Shown in pieces: positions 33,022 through 41,638 of a DNA stretch of 64,000 nt. Position 1 is the first letter of the stretch. Each line of letters opens with the position of its first letter. The translations under genes and the position numbers were made by a program. The stretch is from contig OY820914.1 in NCBI GenBank assembly GCA_963682005.1, positions 372,001 through 436,000 of the forward strand. Direction: 5' to 3'. The notes under the pieces are model-generated. The model did not search any database, was not told the DNA's origin, and worked only from the letters and a program-made list of their open reading frames with translations. The DNA is from CAIYUC01 sp963682005. GTDB taxonomy: Bacteria; Bacteroidota; Bacteroidia; Bacteroidales; FEN-979.

Positions 33022-34251
33022 TCATTTGTTAAATTGGTCGGCAGTCCTGCCGACCGCATTTAACACCCGCATCAGGTTGCCTCCCCAGATCTTTGCGATG
33101 GCATCATCGGAATACCCTCTTTTCATCAGCTCGATGGTGATGTTCTTCATTTCACTCACATCATAGCAGCCGGTCACACCGCCTCCCCCGTCAAAGTCAG
33201 TTCCGATACCCACATGATCGACCCCGATGACCCTGACAATATGGTCAATATGATCGACAACATCCGCGACAGTCGCAAGTTTCTCAGGGTATTTCTCGTC
33301 GAGAGCATCCCAGTCCTGATGTGCCTTTTTCATTTCATCTTCGCTGAGATCGGCAAACCCCCGGTATTTCTTTCGCAAGGCTGCAAATGCAGAATCCCTG
33401 GCCGGAAACGGATCCGGTTTCTTTACATAATCGCTCAGGATGCACATCTGGATGACACCGCCTTTTTCCGCAAGGGCCTTCAGCATATTGTCGTCCAGGT
33501 TTCGCGGGTTGTTACAGAGCGCCCTTGCACACGAATGGGATGCTATGACAGGCGCTGTCGAAAATTTCAGCACATCATAGAAAGCCTGGTCGGAAATGTG
33601 GGAAACATCCACGATCATCCCGGTGCGGTTCATCTCCCGGACAACTTTTTTACCGAAATCCGTCAACCCGTAAATGGAAGAAGTATCCGTGGAAGAACTG
33701 CAGATGTCATTGTTTTTCGTATGGCAAAGCGTAATGTACCGTGCCCCAAGGTCATAATATTTCCGGATCAGGCTGAGGTCATTCCCGATGGCATATCCGT
33801 TCTCCACCCCGATAAAAATCGCCCTTTTCCCTTCCTTCTTCAGCTTCAGGGCATCCTGTTCTGTAACTGCCAGCCCGCAGAGAGCTTTATTCCTGTCGAT
33901 CATGCTGTGGATCGAATCGAAGATCACCAAAGACTTGCTGATCGCTTTCCCGTTTGCTTCCTGATCCCTCTTCCCCTGTGCAATAAAAACCGCGAAGAAG
34001 GCAGCATCCAGGCCTCCTTCCTTCATCCGGGGGAAATCGAGTTTGCTATGAGCAGAATCCGGATTGTGCCGTTGTGACATGTCAAATCCCGGATCCATCA
34101 ATTGAAACGGAGAATCTGTATGTGAATCTACGGTGAGTATCTTTTTGTGGAGATTTTCAGCCCTTTTCTTAAAATCCCCTCCCCCGGCCGTACCGATGGA
34201 TGCGATGCCAAAAATTAATAAAACAAGGAATATTGCATTTCTAATATTCAT
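33022..34251 (-). CDS. Membrane dipeptidase (peptidase M19)
   Basis: A 409-residue zinc dipeptidase of the renal dipeptidase family, exported by a signal peptide (MNIRNAIFLVLLIFGIASIG). Metal-ligand blocks are ILTVDSHTDSP (HxD), IGVENGYAIG (bridging Glu), VDVSHISDQAFYD and SHSCARALCNNPRNLDD (His ligands), and GIGTDFDGGGGV near the end. The family cleaves dipeptides including D-amino-acid-containing ones and acts at the envelope. It is the same strand as the adenosine-deaminase-like gene and 66 bp upstream, so possibly cotranscribed. Confidence 0.93.
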   Translation of the reverse strand: MNIRNAIFLVLLIFGIASIGTAGGGDFKKRAENLHKKILTVDSHTDSPFQLMDPGFDMSQRHNPDSAHSKLDFPRMKEGGLDAAFFAVFIAQGKRDQEANGKAISKSLVIFDSIHSMIDRNKALCGLAVTEQDALKLKKEGKRAIFIGVENGYAIGNDLSLIRKYYDLGARYITLCHTKNNDICSSSTDTSSIYGLTDFGKKVVREMNRTGMIVDVSHISDQAFYDVLKFSTAPVIASHSCARALCNNPRNLDDNMLKALAEKGGVIQMCILSDYVKKPDPFPARDSAFAALRKKYRGFADLSEDEMKKAHQDWDALDEKYPEKLATVADVVDHIDHIVRVIGVDHVGIGTDFDGGGGVTGCYDVSEMKNITIELMKRGYSDDAIAKIWGGNLMRVLNAVGRTADQFNK

Positions 34252-34362
34252 CTGAATAAATTTCTAATTTCTAATTATTCTAATTTCTAAGGAATCTCCA
34301 TTATCCATCCTCTGACCTCTGACATACTGAAAGTCACGACTTTCAGCTACAATAATCCGTCT

Positions 34363-35076
34363 TCACTTCAACTGCCGGAGATACAACTGAATTGTATTTT
34401 CCAGTCCGAAATACAACGCATCGCAGATCAATGCGTGTCCTATGGAAACTTCCAGCAAACCTCCGGTGTTCATATGGAAGTAACGGAGATTGTCAAGGTT
34501 GAGATCATGGCCGGCATTCAGTCCGAGCCCTGCACTGACAGCTATTTTCGCCGCATCGGCAAAGGGTTTGATCGCAGCTGTTTTGTCCGCCGGGAAATTT
34601 TTTGCATAACTTTCGGTGTACAATTCAACCCGGTCGGTGCCGGTTTTTACCGCATTCCGGATCATCGCTTCGTCCGGGTCGATAAAGATCGATGTCCTGA
34701 TTCCCTTGTCATGGAATACCTTCACGACATCCTTCAGGAAAGCCTCATTTTTGAGCGTATCCCAACCTGCATTGGAGGTCAGTGCATCAGGAGGATCGGG
34801 AACAAGCGTGACCTGGTCAGGAGCGACTTCGAGGACAAGATCAATGAAGGATTGGCAAGGATAGCCTTCGATGTTGAATTCGGTGGTAATCAAAGGACGG
34901 AGTTTCCTGACATCCCGGTAACGGATATGGCGCTCATCAGGCCTCGGATGGACCGTGATTCCCTCTGCGCCGAACCGTTCGCAATCCATGGCCACTTTTA
35001 TTACATCCGGGAGGTTTCCTCCGCGTGCATTCCGCAAGGTGGCAATTTTATTGATATTTACGCTTAAACGTGTCAT
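34363..35076 (-). CDS. pdxJ: Pyridoxine 5'-phosphate synthase PdxJ
   Basis: PdxJ condenses 3-amino-2-oxopropyl phosphate with 1-deoxyxylulose 5-phosphate to give pyridoxine 5'-phosphate, the last ring-forming step in the DXP-dependent vitamin B6 route. The sequence begins LSVNINKIATLRNARGG and has ITVHPRPDERHIRYRD, FNIEGYP, QVTLVPDPPDALTSNAGWD, IDPDE, VELYTESYA, LGLNAGHDLNLDNLRYF and LLEVSIGHALICDALYFGL, all PdxJ hallmarks. At 237 residues its length is normal. It is divergently placed against the deacylase gene with a palindromic repeat between them. Confidence 0.97.
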   Translation of the reverse strand: MTRLSVNINKIATLRNARGGNLPDVIKVAMDCERFGAEGITVHPRPDERHIRYRDVRKLRPLITTEFNIEGYPCQSFIDLVLEVAPDQVTLVPDPPDALTSNAGWDTLKNEAFLKDVVKVFHDKGIRTSIFIDPDEAMIRNAVKTGTDRVELYTESYAKNFPADKTAAIKPFADAAKIAVSAGLGLNAGHDLNLDNLRYFHMNTGGLLEVSIGHALICDALYFGLENTIQLYLRQLK

Positions 35077-35184
35077 GATCTTTCTGGTAAGGATCCAAAA
35101 ACAGGTAAAAAATCCTGCCTGTAAAATTAATTGTTCTTGCCGATACCGGGCAGATTTATAACTTTGAACTGAAACTTTTATTTT

Positions 35185-35249
35185 GTACCTACCCCTCTTA
35201 TCCCCTCCCTACCAGTAGGGAGGGGAAGACCGAAGGTCGGGGTGGGTAT
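35185..35249. repeat. Dispersed palindromic intergenic repeat, copy 2
   Basis: A 65-bp copy, with CCCTCCCTA paired to TAGGGAGGG and the fixed 3' half GGGGAAGACCGAAGGTCGG. It lies in the pdxJ/deacylase spacer. It differs from copy 1 by the short CCAG loop. Confidence 0.85.
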
Positions 35250-35283
35250 GTGGTGTTGAACATTTATGAATTTTAAATATGAC

Positions 35284-35735
35284 ATGAGAGTCGTTATTCA
35301 GCGGGTTTCCCGCGCTTCAGTTTCCGTCAAAGAAAATGTCACCGGGGCGATCGGCGGGGCTTGCTTGTTCTTCTTGGGATTGAAGAAGCCGATACCCCGG
35401 AAGATATTGAATGGCTGTGCGGAAAGATAGTCCGGCTGCGGATCTTCAGTGATGCCGACGGCGTCATGAACCTGCCCGTAACAGAGGTCAACGGCGCCAT
35501 CCTCGTCGTGAGCCAGTTCACCCTGCACGCCAGTACGAAAAAAGGGAACAGGCCATCTTACATCAAGGCTGCACGACCTGAGATCGCAATTCCGCTCTAT
35601 GAATCCTTCCTGGTGCAGATCAGCCGGGAACTTGGAAAACCCGTTCAGAAAGGTGAATTCGGTGCCATGATGGATGTTTCGCTGGTCAACGACGGGCCGG
35701 TGACGATCATTATTGACAGCAAGAACCGGGAATGA
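35284..35735 (+). pseudogene. dtd: D-aminoacyl-tRNA deacylase, frameshifted as read here
   Basis: DTD removes D-amino acids from mischarged tRNAs. The gene starts at ATG 35284 with RVVIQRVSRASVSVKENVTG and continues in the same frame until about 35358; the rest (LLVLLGIEEADTPEDIEWL to the end) is in a different frame from 35361. A single missing G in the run GGGG (35356-35359) explains it: with one extra base the product is a normal 150 residues. Without the shift, translation from 35284 stops after 48 codons. The catalytic blocks SQFTLHAS and the cross-subunit LVNDGPVTI are intact downstream. It could be a recent inactivation or a homopolymer error in the sequence, and the latter is quite likely. 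Confidence 0.85.
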
Positions 35736-35828
35736 CCTTTGATGGCATTCCTGCTTTCCCGGGAATGACGAGAGCGAAGTAGGGAGATAGCGAAATTTAC
35801 CGGGGAATTCGTAATCCGTAATTCGTAA

Positions 35829-37907
35829 TTACTGCCTGATAAATTTCCCTGACCACGTATTGCCGTTTACCGAAACTTTAACCAGGTAGGTTCCGGCAGG
35901 CAGAGAACTGACGTTTATTTCTGCGCCTGATCCCTGAACATTCCGGCTTACCAGTTCCTTTCCTGTAATTTCAGAGACAGAGAGAATTCCATTATAGCCT
36001 GTGATTCCTGGTACTTCAACAAACAACCTGTCTGAAGCGGGATTTGGGTAGATATTCATCTTTCCTTCATTAATTCCTTCCTCAATTCCGGTTCCCTGAA
36101 TGTTGGTTCTTATTATGGTTCCTGCAGATCCGGCTGCATAAACCTCGTTGTCGGGGGCAATGAATACGCAACGAAGATCCTTCACTGACGGTGACCCTTG
36201 CAGAATCCAGGTATTGCCGCCATCCGTGGTCTTCAGGATGGCTCCATTGTAGCCTGTCACATAACCAGTATTTTCATCCTTGAAGCAAGTTGACAACACT
36301 GTGATCCCGGGTCCGAGGACCTTCTTCTCCCAGGTTTGCCCGCCATCCGTAGTTTTGAATACCAGGCCACCTCCGGATGATGTATTTCCCGCTATATACC
36401 AGGTATTTTCATTTACGGGTGAAACCGACCGAAGCACAATATCGGCATCAACCTGTTGCAATGTCCAGGTTAATCCTGCATCGGTGGTCTTCAGTATCTT
36501 CCCAAAATTTCCGGCGATCATCCCTGTTGTAGAATTGACAAAGGAAACCGCGTTATAATTCACATCTTCACCCAGGTATGAAACAGTCCAGGTGACGCCC
36601 CCGTCGGTCGTCATCTGAAGTGAATCGTAGCTTACAGTATAGCCTGTATTCACATCCGTGAAATAAATGCCATTGAGCCAATGATGGATCTTCTTCGGAA
36701 GAATGTTCCAGGATGAGCCGCCGTCGGTGGTTTTCATTACCAGGCCCGAATCTCCAACAGCATACCCCGTTGAAACATCCGGAAAACTAACGGAATAGAT
36801 GGTCCGGGTTGTCACAGATGTATGCATTTCCCAGGTCGCCCCCCCGTCGTTTGTCATGACCAGGGCACCGTTACCACCGGCAAAGCATCCTTTATCCGCC
36901 GATGGAAAAGCAACAGCATAGAAATAAAAGCTTGTTCCGAATGAATGGATATTCCAGTTCGCCCCTGCATCAGTGGACTTCATCGTAATCCCGTAGCTGC
37001 CAACGCAACAGCCATTGGAGGGATCGCCAAAAGACAGGGCTTCCAGTCCCTGGAAGCCTACATCCGTTCCGGTCCATGACTGGCCACCGTCGGTTGTTCT
37101 GTAAATGAAATCGTGGCTTGAGGACTGGTATAGGCCGACCAGATATCCATTATTGGCATCGGTAAAGCAAAGGGACTGCAAGATCCTGTCTGTTCCCGAA
37201 GAGAGTTGCACCCAGGTGTTGCCGCCATCGGTGGTCTTCAGCAGGGTTCCCAAATATCCGGAAGCATATCCCGTATTTTCATCAATAAACTGAACAGAGA
37301 AAAGCCTGTTCCCTGTTCCTGATGATTTATTCAGCCATGTCGTACCCCCGTTTGTCGTCTTATAGATCATCCCGCTGTCCCCGACCACAAAGCCCGTACT
37401 GGCATTTACAAAGCACATCGCCAACATTTGCTTTTGGTCAAGGCTGCCGGCCGGATCATACCAGGTTGCCCCGCCATTGTCGGTTTTCAGTACGATCGAT
37501 GAATATCGTGTCAGGATAAACCCGTGGTTTTCATCCGGAAAGTTTATGGATAAAATGTCCCTTTCTGTGCCCGATTGCTGGGTAGCCCATGTAGCACCCG
37601 CATCGGTCGTTTTCAGGATCGTTCCAAACTGCCCTGAGGCATAACCCGTTGAGAAGGAGGGGAAACTAACAGAGAGCAGTGGATATGAATAACCTGTTGG
37701 CAATTTGTTCCAGCTGATCCCGCCATCGGTAGTCTTCATTATGATGCCCCCGTTGCTGCCCTCACCAACAGCATAGCCGGTATTTAAAGCTGTAAAAGAT
37801 ATAGCAGAAAGGTTCTTAACCGACGGGTTAGGATTCAGCATTTGCCAGACCTGGGCTTGAGAATAAGCAACAATTAATAAAGCGAAAAGAATCAGATAGG
37901 TTTTCAT
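35829..37907 (-). CDS. T9SS-secreted YCF48/BNR-repeat protein (paralog 1)
   Basis: A 692-residue secreted protein made of about thirteen repeats of roughly 45 residues, each of the form FTDxNTGYAVGxxGxxxKTTDGGxTW. These are YCF48-like/BNR (Asp-box) blades and should build a beta-propeller or two. The signal peptide is MKTYLILFALLIVAYSQAQ. The last 80 residues form a T9SS sorting domain (NIYPNPASDRLFVEVPG, ending YLVKVSVNGNTWSGKFIRQ). It is one of three paralogs in 8 kb. BNR blades are widespread in surface proteins of this phylum with no fixed function; sialidase activity should not be inferred. It reads toward the deacylase gene. Confidence 0.88.
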   Translation of the reverse strand: MKTYLILFALLIVAYSQAQVWQMLNPNPSVKNLSAISFTALNTGYAVGEGSNGGIIMKTTDGGISWNKLPTGYSYPLLSVSFPSFSTGYASGQFGTILKTTDAGATWATQQSGTERDILSINFPDENHGFILTRYSSIVLKTDNGGATWYDPAGSLDQKQMLAMCFVNASTGFVVGDSGMIYKTTNGGTTWLNKSSGTGNRLFSVQFIDENTGYASGYLGTLLKTTDGGNTWVQLSSGTDRILQSLCFTDANNGYLVGLYQSSSHDFIYRTTDGGQSWTGTDVGFQGLEALSFGDPSNGCCVGSYGITMKSTDAGANWNIHSFGTSFYFYAVAFPSADKGCFAGGNGALVMTNDGGATWEMHTSVTTRTIYSVSFPDVSTGYAVGDSGLVMKTTDGGSSWNILPKKIHHWLNGIYFTDVNTGYTVSYDSLQMTTDGGVTWTVSYLGEDVNYNAVSFVNSTTGMIAGNFGKILKTTDAGLTWTLQQVDADIVLRSVSPVNENTWYIAGNTSSGGGLVFKTTDGGQTWEKKVLGPGITVLSTCFKDENTGYVTGYNGAILKTTDGGNTWILQGSPSVKDLRCVFIAPDNEVYAAGSAGTIIRTNIQGTGIEEGINEGKMNIYPNPASDRLFVEVPGITGYNGILSVSEITGKELVSRNVQGSGAEINVSSLPAGTYLVKVSVNGNTWSGKFIRQ

Positions 37908-38105
37908 ATGGCTGTTTATTATGAATCAGTGATTAAATATACAATAAAAATTTCAAAATCAATCCGATTCGATATGAAAAAGTGAAAGGATAGAGAGGGC
38001 AGGGGTCTGAGGTAAATTAAAAAATTTTTAACCCCGTCACATTTTGGCGCAGGCTCCTGGTACATTTGCTAAAAAGATGCTTAATAACCTTTAACAACAA
38101 TTCAG

Positions 38106-38444
38106 ATGGTACAACTTATGATTTTCCAAGATTCTCATCATGCCATGAAGGATAAGGACCAACCGGGATCCGTGGTTTTATTCGAGGAATCAATGGATGA
38201 GGCGATCCGCATCGGTCAGCGGTCGGGTCAGTATTACGAGGTTTTCGATTTTGCGACCGGCCGGAATACCGATTGGAATGAGGTCAACTACAAGGAGGAA
38301 GATAATTGGTATTATGATGAGGAGGAACTGATCTGGAAGAAAATGCAGGCCGGTGACAGGTTTCCGGAGGAGATCGGCAATCTCAGTGCGATGGTCTTCC
38401 ATTGCATGCAATACAATGTGGATCCGCCCTTTTCATTGCATTAA
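38106..38444 (+). CDS. Hypothetical protein (112 residues)
   Basis: A small acidic, soluble protein rich in Trp and Tyr, with no recognised domain. The block NEVNYKEEDNWYYDEEELIWKK (charged and aromatic) is conspicuous. It precedes the WYL regulator gene by 36 bp with an inverted repeat in the gap, so it may be cotranscribed with it. It has no signal peptide. ATG 38106 is preferred; a second ATG at 38118 also fits. Confidence 0.55.
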   Translation: MVQLMIFQDSHHAMKDKDQPGSVVLFEESMDEAIRIGQRSGQYYEVFDFATGRNTDWNEVNYKEEDNWYYDEEELIWKKMQAGDRFPEEIGNLSAMVFHCMQYNVDPPFSLH

Positions 38445-38464
38445 TGTAAAATCGTAATTTTACA
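38445..38464. promoter_or_regulatory. Perfect inverted repeat before the WYL regulator gene
   Basis: TGTAAAAT and ATTTTACA are separated by CGTA, a perfect 8-bp-arm palindrome directly after the stop of the preceding gene and 16 bp before the regulator start. It may be an autoregulatory operator or a weak AT-rich hairpin. No T-run follows, which speaks against an intrinsic terminator. Confidence 0.45.
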
Positions 38465-38480
38465 CAGGAAGATTGAAACT

Positions 38481-39383
38481 ATGGCGAAGCAGGACTATAT
38501 TCTCCGTTACCTGACGATCATCAAGAAATTGCGAAAAAGCAAAGAAGCGACCTTTGAAGAGATCAGGGATTATCTTCAACAGGAGTCCGGGCTGCTGGAC
38601 CGTTCATTCTCCTTTTCGAACCGCACTTTTCAGCGCGACCTTCAGGAGATCAGGTCGCTGTTCAGGTTCGACATTCAATATAATTTCTCATCAAAAGTCT
38701 ATTACATCGCTGACGACGGGCAAACCGATCTGAATAACCGTATGCTAGAATCCATTGACACGATCAATTCACTGAAGCTTGCAGGTGACATGACCCGGTA
38801 CATGTTCTTCGAAAAGCGGAAAGCCCGCGGCACACATCACTTTTACGGCTTGCTGCATGCCATAAAGAACAGGATCGTCATCAAGATCAAACATCACAAA
38901 TTTGACGACGAAGATCCTTCTGAAAGGCTGGTAGAACCTCTTGCGCTTAAAGAATCGAAAGGACGCTGGTACCTGTTTGCAAAAGACAGAAAGGACAGGA
39001 GGCAGAAAACCTTTGGTCTTGACCGTATCCTCGACTTTGAGAATACCGCTTCACGGTTCGATTATCCTGTGAACCTCGATGTGAACGAAGTTTTCCGTCA
39101 TAGTTTCGGGGTGATCAATCCCGGCAACCAGGAACCGCTGGAGGTAATCCTTTCCTTCATGCCGGAACAAGGGAAGTACATTAAAAGCTACCCGATCCAC
39201 GAATCCCAGGAAATCCTTGCCGAAACTGCCTCTCACCTGAAAATCCGGCTGTTCATTCAAATTACCCACGACCTGATCATGGAACTCTTAAGCTATGGGA
39301 AAACGATTTCCGTTCTGGCGCCGGAGGAACTGAAACAAACCATTGCAGGGATACACCTTGAAGCCGCTTCAACCAATGAATGA
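38481..39383 (+). CDS. WYL-domain transcriptional regulator
   Basis: A 300-residue regulator. The N-terminal part is a winged helix (ATFEEIRDYLQQESGLLDRSF and NRTFQRDLQEIRSLFRFDIQ), followed by a WYL domain (about 135-240: LHAIKNRIVIKIKHHKFD, RLVEPLALKESKGRWYLFAKD, KTFGLDRI) and a C-terminal WCX-like extension. WYL domains sense nucleic-acid fragments or nucleotides in the described cases (PafBC, DriD-like regulators, several CRISPR- and defence-linked proteins). There is no defence operon here. Its neighbour upstream is a small hypothetical protein and downstream a T9SS-secreted YCF48-type protein. Confidence 0.9.
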   Translation: MAKQDYILRYLTIIKKLRKSKEATFEEIRDYLQQESGLLDRSFSFSNRTFQRDLQEIRSLFRFDIQYNFSSKVYYIADDGQTDLNNRMLESIDTINSLKLAGDMTRYMFFEKRKARGTHHFYGLLHAIKNRIVIKIKHHKFDDEDPSERLVEPLALKESKGRWYLFAKDRKDRRQKTFGLDRILDFENTASRFDYPVNLDVNEVFRHSFGVINPGNQEPLEVILSFMPEQGKYIKSYPIHESQEILAETASHLKIRLFIQITHDLIMELLSYGKTISVLAPEELKQTIAGIHLEAASTNE

Positions 39384-39469
39384 TGTCGAAAGGGGGAAAT
39401 AATTTATCATCTTTCACTTAAATTCAATATATTTACATAGTCAATCCATGAATATGTAAAGCCCTTCCC

Positions 39470-41563
39470 ATGAAAACGATCTTTACTTTTCTGAGTTTAA
39501 TGATATCGACGGCCCTTTCCAATGCCCAGGGATGGGAATGGATGAACCCCCTGCCCTCCGATAACATCCTGAAGGCTGTATACTTCCCTGATGCTACCAC
39601 GGGTTTTGTTGTTGGTTCCAACGGGACGATCCTGAAGTCTGTTGATGGCGGAGCGCACTGGACCAGCCAGAATTCCGGGATTCCCTCTGACCTGAGCTCT
39701 GTTTTTTTTGTGGATAAAATGAACGGCTGGGCGATCAGTCAAGGGGGTGAGGTTCTTCGCACATCCGACGGCGGCCTTCATTGGTTTGTCAGCCCCACAA
39801 ACAGTGATTTACATGCAAGTTTCTTTACAGATGCTTTAACAGGATATGCGGTTGGAGATTTCTGCACCATTCTGAAAACCACGGATGGTGGAGCGAATTG
39901 GACCGTAAAGCTTGCAGGTCCGTCACGGCATCTTGAATCCGTATTCTTCACCTCAGCAAGTACAGGATATGCAGCAGGCACAGCCGGAACCATCCTGAAA
40001 ACGAATGACAGCGGAGAACACTGGATCCTCCTGAACTCCGGAACCACCCGTGCATTCAGTTCAGTGTTTTTCAAGGGGCCGGATACGGGTTATGTAGCCG
40101 GGGAAGCCGGATCCATCCTACAAACCAGTGATGGCGGTACCACATGGATGAATTTGCCTGCGGGGATTCCATCGGATGTAAGATCCATCCGGTTTGTAAA
40201 CGCAAACACTGGTTATGTGTTCACCCACTATGATGTATATAAGTCCACCAACGGAGGTACAACGTGGGATTCACTCACTTCAGATCCCCAATCCATTTAC
40301 GGTGGGTATTTCATGAATGTGAACAATGGCATTATTGTCGGTAACCGTAATTTCAGACATAGCACGGATGGCGGAACCACATGGGAAGATCTTCTGTCAG
40401 GGTTTACCTTCAATTTAAATTCCGTGAGCTTTGTCCCGTCCGGGACAGATCAACAGACTGGTTATGCCGTTGGGGATAACGGGTTGATCATGCAGACACT
40501 TAACCAGGGAAAAGATTGGTCAACACTGAATTCAGGCACAACAAAAAATTTAAATTGTGTAAAATTTCTTTCTGCCGACCTTGGATTTGCATCAGGGAAT
40601 TCGGGAGTCATCCTGAAAACCATAAATCGAGGTGCAGACTGGATGGCCTTGAATTCCGGAACCAGCGAAGACCTGTATTCCATTTTCTTCCTTGATGAAA
40701 ATTCAGGCTGGGCCTCAGGCAACGCGGGTACAATTCTAAAAACCATAAATGGAGGGGCAAACTGGACTACCCAGGAAACGGGAATTCCAGTTCCACTTGG
40801 ATCTGTATTTTTTCCTGATGAAAACACAGGTTATGCCGTCGGCGGATTTGCGATGTTCCAATCGTCTGGTACGGGGATCTTTAAAACAACCAATGGAGGA
40901 GCAACCTGGACAACTATTTTCTGGCAAGGGGCCAGTAATGATAATGTTTTCCGGTCGGTTTATTTTTCTGACACCAGCACCGGGTATGTTGCGGGTGGCG
41001 GGGGAAAGATCATGAAAACGACGAATGGCGGGATTGATTGGACGATCCAAAGCTCGGGAACCTTTTATCCACTAACCAGCATAACCTTTATTCCGGGTAT
41101 ACAAGGACCAGGTATCGGGTATGCAGCAGGTTACTACGGAATCATCGTGAAAACCAGGGACGGGGGTGAGAATTGGACAAGACAGGCCTCTGGTACCTCA
41201 AATTCGATAAATTCAATCTGTTTTACAAATGAGAACACCGGCTATGCCGTTGGATTGGATGGAATGGTATTAAGGACACTGAACGGGGGTGGAATTCCCA
41301 TTGGTATACCGGAGCAATCCGTTCCGGCATCTTCCTTCAGGATATATCCCAATCCCTCCGACCACAGGATTACGATTGACATACCCGGAGACCTATTACC
41401 GTGCAGCCTTTCGGTGTTCAACCTTCAGGGAAAGGAGATGCTCACCTGTCATGTGACTACCAAAACTGTTCAGTTAAATATCACAATGTTACCGGCCGGG
41501 CTTTATTTCACGAGGCTAACGGGATGCGGCTCTGTGATGAATGGCAGGTTTGTGAAGGAATAA
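39470..41563 (+). CDS. T9SS-secreted YCF48/BNR-repeat protein (paralog 2)
   Basis: A 697-residue homologue of the proteins at 35829 and 41639. It has a signal peptide (MKTIFTFLSLMISTALSNAQ), about thirteen YCF48/BNR repeats (GYAVGDNGLIMQTLNQGKDW, TGYAAGTAGTILKTNDSGEHW and so on) and a C-terminal T9SS sorting domain (FRIYPNPSDHRITIDIPGD, ending FVKE). It lies on the plus strand and converges on paralog 3 with 75 bp between the stop codons. The repeat sequence is more degenerate than in paralog 3, and a few blades contain substitutions in the Asp box. Confidence 0.88.
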   Translation: MKTIFTFLSLMISTALSNAQGWEWMNPLPSDNILKAVYFPDATTGFVVGSNGTILKSVDGGAHWTSQNSGIPSDLSSVFFVDKMNGWAISQGGEVLRTSDGGLHWFVSPTNSDLHASFFTDALTGYAVGDFCTILKTTDGGANWTVKLAGPSRHLESVFFTSASTGYAAGTAGTILKTNDSGEHWILLNSGTTRAFSSVFFKGPDTGYVAGEAGSILQTSDGGTTWMNLPAGIPSDVRSIRFVNANTGYVFTHYDVYKSTNGGTTWDSLTSDPQSIYGGYFMNVNNGIIVGNRNFRHSTDGGTTWEDLLSGFTFNLNSVSFVPSGTDQQTGYAVGDNGLIMQTLNQGKDWSTLNSGTTKNLNCVKFLSADLGFASGNSGVILKTINRGADWMALNSGTSEDLYSIFFLDENSGWASGNAGTILKTINGGANWTTQETGIPVPLGSVFFPDENTGYAVGGFAMFQSSGTGIFKTTNGGATWTTIFWQGASNDNVFRSVYFSDTSTGYVAGGGGKIMKTTNGGIDWTIQSSGTFYPLTSITFIPGIQGPGIGYAAGYYGIIVKTRDGGENWTRQASGTSNSINSICFTNENTGYAVGLDGMVLRTLNGGGIPIGIPEQSVPASSFRIYPNPSDHRITIDIPGDLLPCSLSVFNLQGKEMLTCHVTTKTVQLNITMLPAGLYFTRLTGCGSVMNGRFVKE

Positions 41564-41638
41564 CAGCTGTTCAAATGGTAAAATGGCAAGATCCAAAATG
41601 GCAATATCTTTTTTTCCTTTCATGAAAAGCATTTGATT

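Noticed and set aside
33214..34077. A 287-codon open frame antisense to the dipeptidase gene
   Set aside because: The dipeptidase on the other strand has all M19 motifs; this frame has no recognisable family or start context.
34435..35067. A 210-codon open frame antisense to pdxJ
   Set aside because: pdxJ is certain on the other strand, and the product here is Cys/Arg-rich with no domain.
38481..39383. A phage-defence island around the WYL regulator
   Set aside because: No nuclease, helicase, methylase or effector genes are adjacent; the neighbours are surface proteins.
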